Origin: Apostichopus californicus
Lineage: Eukaryota > Echinodermata > Holothuroidea > Aspidochirotida > Stichopodidae
Direction: 5' to 3'
Length of the DNA stretch: 27,106 nt
NCBI GenBank assembly: GCA_020650975.1
Contig: JAIPMN010001527.1
Coordinates: 8,960-36,065 of the forward strand
This document shows, one piece after another, positions 21,946-27,106 of the stretch (positions are counted from its first letter, which is position 1; each line of letters starts with the position of its first letter). The notes under the pieces were generated by a model. That model saw only the letters and a list, made by a program, of their open reading frames with translations, made no database searches and was not told where the DNA came from. The translations under genes were made by a program, and so were the position numbers.

Positions 21946-22536
21946 AGTGGTAAATTAGTGGGTGCCATTATACAAACACGTAGACCATTGCCGTAATTAG
22001 ATTTATTACTCCAACAGTGTTTTAGTTCTTTGCTACAGCCCCTATTATTTATAATGGGGAGAGGGGAGTGGAGAAGTTTCATCTGAATGGTTATTATTTG
22101 TGGCAGCAGCTAATAGGTAAGACCAAAAGCTAGTGTTCCAGCAAATTCCCATATTTAGATAAAATCACACATAATAAACAGCATACACAATACCTTTCAA
22201 TTTATTATTTTTATTTGGTCATGCGATAAACTATTTTTGCACTTAATAAGTGAAATATTTCTCATTGTGTGCTGAGCTGTTTGCAATTAATCATGGTTGA
22301 GTTCAAGCTAGTAATAGTTAACTTTCAATACCATCTGTTAAAAGTATGCCGCCTACATTTGTACAGTGTGAATTGTTCTGTTCAGCAAAAGAATAGTTGT
22401 GAGGCTTTTCATATTAAGCATAGATGACTTGAAAATACAAAACAACACTTCACCAAAGCATATACTTATCTGATTTGAGCAGGTTGAGAGGGAAGAACTT
22501 TTTAAACTTAGCGCAATCTCCAAAACTTGTAAACCT
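21946..22536. other. non-coding
   Basis: AT-rich sequence with no recognised gene or repeat. The minus-strand frame at 22353-22601 has no motif and runs into the TTAA element. Confidence 0.45.
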
Positions 22537-22540
22537 TTAA

Positions 22541-23142
22541 AGCAGCATTTTGCGTTTGGTAACTTTTTTGACATGTCCATCAAGTTTTTTACATATATCA
22601 ATCACAAAACAGCAAACTAAGATATTAGCCAAGTTTTTCCCTGCCAACAACGTTAATTAAGGATATTTGCAGATAATGAGAAAAATGTCCACCGACAAAT
22701 TCCACATTTAAAATTAATCGCATACAGTTCCCCCAAACCCACTAGTTTGAATTCAACCAATCAGAGATGCAGGTTTAGTTATGAGCCGTTGCTTAAAATA
22801 GATTCAAAACTTTGCGTTGGTACAACCAAGGAGTTGTTATGGAACTCCCTGGTACAACTGCCATATAGACTGTACACAAATCAAGCATGGTGTTGTATTA
22901 AGTATTGGTCAATGACGTTCGTAGTGTTTAAATATTCATATTATGGGCGAGGTTTATTGGGATCCCAACGGAAAAAAAATATCTTGGAGAAAAACAAAGT
23001 TGAAAGTTGTAAATTTTTCGACTTTTATGCCACCATTTTTAGTCAGATTTAAATAGATAAGCTAGTTATGTATGTCGTTATGGCATCGTGGAGTCATGCA
23101 GTGAGGTTGAGAAAAATCATAGAAAAGGATGCAAAATGCTGC
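22541..23142. mobile_element. TTAA-flanked MITE, family A copy 2
   Basis: A 602-bp element. It begins AGCAGCATTTTGCG and ends GCAAAATGCTGC, a perfect 12-bp inverted repeat (GCAGCATTTTGC) one base in from the left end. TTAA lies at 22537-22540 and 23143-23146; the last T of the right terminus appears deleted. Left and right arms resemble the 1069-bp copy at 1919-2987, but the centre differs. The 101-residue plus-strand frame inside it is not supported as coding. Confidence 0.82.
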
Positions 23143-23146
23143 TTAA

Positions 23147-23895
23147 TCTGAACATAGTCGTGACCTCCTGGAGTAACATTTATCGTGACTGCCCAAATAT
23201 TTCAAGTGCCTCCATCACTGGGTCTTGTGCCCAAAAATCCCTTCCTAGTCATTGCAGTGTTAACACACATATCAGACCATTATTATTACCTACATAAATT
23301 AAGTGTGACTTTCAAATTATGAAGAACTCGATCACAGAATGTTAGAGAAGTCAAACAAAGTTGAATTAATTAATTGAAGACAATTGTCGGTGTAAAAATG
23401 CAATAAATAATCAATACGTGATTGAGAGGCTCTAATCTTTACCTAAATTCACTTTTTTTTTTTTGGGCCGACTGGCAAGGGAGTAGTACCGAAGTATATT
23501 ACCATTAATTGTATGCAAGCAGGCAGGTTAGATATTTTCGTTTACATCTTCATGTAAGTATTACGCTTTATCAAAAACAAGTGGCGCATTGTGCTATGGC
23601 AATAATAGCAACTGAACAAACACTAGAGCACATTATCTCTACCACCATCTTTGGTATTATATCATCATGAGTTGGATTGGCTCACTTTCTTTGAAATTTA
23701 GCTTCGAATAATAACATCTGGAACACAATTATATAAGGATGACTCACTGTTTAAATTAGGTTGAATATTAATTGACAAAATATGAATGGTTAAGCTCTAT
23801 ATGCCTACAGTAGTTAACTATGTGGCCTGTGTGGCACCACTAGCATAGATTTCAAATAGAATATACAACTTTAACTGATGTAATATTGGCCATGG

Positions 23896-23926
<31 letters not shown>

Positions 23927-24600
23927 TTTATTGTTGCTGCCACTTGTTAATACGTAGATGCATTACTCAGTCCGATTGAATAGAAGATTTAAAATACTTG
24001 AAAAAGGTGTCTGTGTTACATACAATATCATACATAGAATTAACCAGTGGTTTGATTTCTTTCCTCAAAATTTTTATTTTTCTTCCTGTGGCATTTTCAT
24101 AAATCATATTCTGGCATCATATGCAACATTTTGATAAAACATTTCATTGAAAATGAAGGTCAACTTTGACATAGAAAGGTCATCTGTGTTAAAATTTGCT
24201 GAAAAGTTTTGAAAGCTTTGCTTCTGGAACTTTGTACTCCTTGATTTGATTTATTTTTTGAGCTAGATGCTGAAGAAAAGTTATATTAGATTATTAGGTG
24301 TGAGGTTAGATGTGCTCTGAAAATGTACAGATGATTTCCAACTCAACTTTAATCAGAAAAGGTCCCTTAGAAACAGAAATAATTCCATGCTATCACATAT
24401 TGGAGGAATCAATTAATTAAGAGTTAAATGTATTTTGGCTTGTAGAAAGGGAACTCAACCTAGGCCTTCAGGTGAACTTTTAGTTCCCTTCCTACGGGCC
24501 CTGCCATACTAAATCTGAAGTTAGAGCCAGCAGATTTGATGTCCTAGAGATGCAACTACATGAATATGATTTGTTTTTGGTTTCGATGAAAATCGTAACT
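23147..24600. other. non-coding with poly-T and a hairpin
   Basis: No gene recognised. There is a T25 run at 23897-23921 followed by TTTA repeats, which may be the reversed A-tail of a minus-strand retroelement whose body is not identifiable. The hairpin at 24437-24500 is listed separately. Confidence 0.45.
24437..24500. other. 19-bp imperfect inverted repeat (hairpin)
   Basis: The left arm (24437-24455) and the complement of the right arm (24482-24500) agree at 16 of 19 positions. As RNA this allows 18 of 19 pairs, counting two G-U pairs, with a 26-nt loop containing a further ACCT/AGGT pairing. It could be a small-RNA precursor or a decayed palindromic MITE; no other copy is present in the window. 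Confidence 0.5.
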
Positions 24601-24651
24601 ATGCATTCATGATGGCATATGTGTGTGTGTGAGTGCGTTTGTGATGCCCAG

Positions 24652-24950
24652 CTTGTAAACACGATATCTCAAGAAGGGAAGGTCAGACTAATTTCATATT
24701 TGGTGTGTAGAAGAACCACATTGAGTAAAAGAAGCCTGTTGTTTTTGGTGGAGGTCAAAGGTAATTTGGGGTCACCAGGGGTGAAATTGTCGAAACCTTG
24801 TAAACACGATATCTCAATACTGGAAGCTTGGGCCGACCTTTAATGTAGGGTGTAGAAGTACCACATTGAGTTAAAGAAGCCTATTGTTTTTGGTGGAGGT
24901 CAAAGGTCATTTGGGGTCATCAAAGGTCTAATCATGAAACCCTTGTAAAC
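24652..24950. repeat. 145-bp tandem duplication with partial third copy
   Basis: Units start at CTTGTAAACACGATATCTCA (24652) and again at 24797, with a truncated third start at 24942, a constant 145-bp period. Both full units contain GTAGAAG, ACCACATTGAGT, AAAGAAGCCT, TTGTTTTTGGTGGAGGTCAA and TTTGGGGTCA in order. The second copy holds a perfect direct repeat AGGTCA-A-AGGTCA at 24897-24909. The 74-residue frame across it is repeat-derived. The family is not identified. Confidence 0.85.
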
Positions 24951-25315
24951 ATGTACACCCTCACTATACATTACGTTGGATTCATGAAGAAAACTGCTCA
25001 TGTTACATCATTGAAACCACAATGCATTTTTGCATTCTGGTTCTATATTTTTGCATATTTGTTACAGTTTTGACCTTGGATTTAGCATGGTTTCAAATTT
25101 GCTACAGGGGTTTTGAAACTAATACAATACTAATAAGCATGAGTGAATTCATATTGTCCTGCACCCATACTCATATTCTAAAGAATCACAATGACATATT
25201 GTTTGCAGTCATGCATCAATGAAATCACACTTGTTTGCTTGATACAAATTAAAGACTAGAAAAAAATATTGTGTAGCATCCGTTATAGAAGTGCGTGACT
25301 TTATTTCCTATATAT
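24951..25315. other. non-coding
   Basis: AT-rich. The 66-residue frame at 25022-25222 is hydrophobic, but the acceptor within it does not give the phase needed to follow rhomboid exon 3, so it is not called as an exon. Confidence 0.45.
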
Positions 25316-25317
25316 TA

Positions 25318-25558
25318 AGGAGTGTTAGCTCAGTGGTTAATGGCGGTGCCTTTCAATTATATGGTGCCGAGTTTGAGTCACTCCAAGGTTAATGTATGTC
25401 ATCTAGTTACAGAGTTGTTGACAATCGACAATTCATAATCACGGACGTTAAATATGAATCTAAGAGACTGACTTCGGTCAGCTTGCGGCTTTGATAAGCC
25501 AATGATGGCTTCTTCGCAAGTTCCTGCTTGCAGGAGGATCTAAAATACATACAATACA

Positions 25559-25589
<31 letters not shown>

Positions 25590-25590
25590 C
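25318..25590 (+). mobile_element. tRNA-derived SINE
   Basis: The head contains an RNA polymerase III A box, TTAGCTCAGTGG (25325-25336), and a B-box-like GAGTTTGAGTC (25369-25379), one base off the GTTCGANTC core. Their spacing equals that of a tRNA. A body of about 170 bp, with a small TCCTG/CAGGA hairpin, leads to a simple tail of AATACATACAAT units grading into an AT repeat (about 25566-25589). Head, body and simple tail make a SINE much likelier than a tRNA gene. Target duplications could not be found because the flanks are AT-rich. Confidence 0.8.
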
Positions 25591-26310
25591 TGATTGCCCT
25601 GTTTGAAATTCAGAGGCTATTGTTGTCAAAGTGTTATTGATTTCCAGGCATGAGCTGGCAGATTTTTGAAGATTTAACTCGGCATTCAATTTTAATTTTC
25701 CAAACGAGATACGTTTCAATTTAAGATCCAGTCCTGATTAGGAAAAGGAAACACAGACTTAAATATTTCCTCAACAATAAAAATATAACCAATGTCGTTC
25801 ATTAACATTATGTGACTGAAATTAGCCTCTGAAGAAGATTGTGCTAGGATTGAAAAATGATAAATCGAAAATGATAAATGACAGAAGTATTTTCTGTAGT
25901 TTGGGTTAAAATTTATAAATAAAAAAAAGCTCACAAAGAGCAAAGGCTGATTACGGTAAGGCTGATGGTAAACCTAAACTACGAAGTTAAAGCTTAAGAG
26001 TCTCCAACCAGAATATTACTAGAATCTTTAAAAGACTTCGATTTGAAGAATTCACAAAATATACTGTGAAGCTTATTACTCTTACTTCCGATGGCTGGAA
26101 GGTCCTTCATATTTACATATCTTATAATGTGATAAACAGCTGCTCTGCAGGCAAATAATAAAAAAGGAGAGATATTTGAGAACGATTTGCTTCGAGTGTG
26201 TAAAGTAATTGTTGATTCCCCCTTGTATGTTTCTAAAACTGTTTGTGTCTTTTTTCAACGCATTGGAATACAATTTCATATTCATCAACTCCAATTTAAG
26301 AATGGTCACA
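25591..26310. other. non-coding
   Basis: No gene recognised. It includes the second copy of the 32-bp dispersed repeat (25824-25855). Minus-strand frames at 25716-25943 and 26082-26309 lack motifs. Confidence 0.45.
25824..25855 (+). repeat. 32-bp dispersed repeat segment, copy 2
   Basis: Matches the complement of 18919-18950 at 29 of 32 positions. The match does not obviously extend beyond the segment, suggesting a short conserved core of an otherwise decayed element. Confidence 0.65.
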
Positions 26311-26320
26311 TATTACCATG

Positions 26321-26600
26321 GGTGGCGATCATGGGGGGGAGGGGGGACATGTCCCCCCCAATATTTTAGGTGGGGGGATATAGTATCTAATATCCCCCCC
26401 AATATTTGGTGGCATAGTTTTTTTTAGCATATTTTTTTATGATATCGCTAGTAATTTCAAAATAGAAAATGCTTAGATGCAACTTATAAGGCCTGGGAAG
26501 TGCCATTTCCAGCGATCTGCGCCAACTTATGGTGGCGCTACGCTTAGATAGTTTGCCTACAAGCTTCGCCCCTCCCTTGGCAAATCCCTCGCAAGGCGCC
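26321..26600. mobile_element. decayed hAT-MITE relative of family C
   Basis: 26487-26580 resembles the head of family C in the orientation of copy 3: GGCC, GGGAAGTGCCATTTCC, AGCGATCT, GCGCCAAC, TGGTGGCGCT, CGCTTAGATAG and a CGCCCC block occur in the same order as in 21774-21910, with a deletion. The left part (26321-26400) has alternating G- and C-runs similar in style to the family's subterminal hairpin. Clear terminal repeats and a target duplication were not found, so the boundaries are approximate. Confidence 0.6.
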
Positions 26601-26610
26601 TGTCTAACCG

Positions 26611-27106
26611 TGTCACAATTTGTTACTATATATGACTGAAAGTAGGGTGGAGACTGCCCCCCCCCCCTCGTGCATATTTGTTGGTATATTTTATGATATA
26701 GAAGTTTGATAGTAGCCGTTATAAGAGGTTTTAATATTTGTATACCAATAAATTAACTGTGTCTGAAATTTCGAAAATTCCTTGACCAACATTCTTCATC
26801 ATACTTCCCTCTACTCGTGCAATTTTGACCGATCTGTTAGGGGTTGAAAGGGGTTTTTCTATATTGGTTGTCCATTAGATGAAATTTTGTGCAACATTAT
26901 GGGTATGTCTTGAAGTGAATTTATTATTCAAGTTCTGAACAAATAATGGGCTTAAAACCTAGAAAAGTTGGGCTGACGGGTATTGTGGGGCGTTACATAG
27001 AATTACCTACAAAAGCAATGATCCACAGGAGATGCGATGAGGTCGAACATGATGTGTGACTGGTGACAATCTTGAAAAAGGTTATGAATGAAAAAAAAAC
27101 TATTGG
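26611..27106. other. non-coding to window end
   Basis: No recognised feature except a C-run near 26658-26667. Confidence 0.45.

Noticed and set aside
22747..23052. 101-residue frame
   Set aside because: It lies entirely within the TTAA-flanked MITE copy 22541-23142 and has no counterpart in the other copy.
25022..25222. Hydrophobic 66-residue frame as a possible TM5 rhomboid exon
   Set aside because: It has a faint resemblance to the LDxG...YR pattern, but the spacing is wrong. The acceptor inside it (TTACAG) gives an immediate stop in the phase required by the exon ending at 20104.
25318..25390. Functional tRNA gene
   Set aside because: The A and B boxes are present, but no proper acceptor or T-stem pairing could be drawn, and the head continues into a SINE body and tail.

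Overview
The window is metazoan nuclear DNA: AT-rich, gene-poor, full of short non-autonomous transposons and simple repeats. Coding sequence is confined to short exons flanked by GT/AG splice sites with long pyrimidine tracts. There is no operon structure, CRISPR array or phage/plasmid module. The repeat make-up (TTAA-flanked MITEs, hAT MITEs beginning CAGTGGCGGAGC, a tRNA-derived SINE, large introns) suggests a marine invertebrate, perhaps an echinoderm. That placement is an inference at low confidence.

The one gene I can support is a partial plus-strand rhomboid-family gene (RHBDL/rhomboid-like secretase clade). Three consecutive exons at 10550-10734, 14156-14268 and 20004-20104 splice in frame to 133 codons. 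They cover the end of TM1, the L1 loop with its Trp-Arg motif, TM2 with the His/Asn oxyanion pair, TM3 and TM4. TM1 and the N-terminus must lie upstream of the window or be unrecognised. TM5, TM6 with the catalytic His, and TM7 must lie downstream or be unrecognised. In exon 3 the catalytic GxSG motif reads G-S-T-T, so the serine is replaced by threonine: the gene appears to encode a rhomboid pseudoprotease.

Layout. 1-10549 is upstream intron or intergenic DNA. It holds two hAT MITEs (890-1282, 6088-6415), two TTAA-flanked MITE families (1919-2987; 2992-3345 and 9581-9940) and a 1-kb, 42-bp minisatellite (about 7076-8078). 10550-20104 is the rhomboid segment: intron 1 carries a 599-bp hAT element (11404-12002), and intron 2 carries a U2 snRNA-headed retroposon with target-site duplications (19379-19571). 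20105-27106 is the next intron or beyond. It contains a hAT-like element only 47 bp past the splice donor, a third copy of the hAT MITE (21538-21937), a second copy of the larger TTAA element (22541-23142), a 145-bp tandem duplication carrying a perfect nuclear-receptor DR1 motif, a tRNA-derived SINE near 25318, and a decayed hAT-MITE relative near 26490.

Most of the interest lies in the catalytically altered rhomboid and the U2-headed retroposon. The boundaries of the transposons are unusually well defined: four have perfect 8-bp target duplications.
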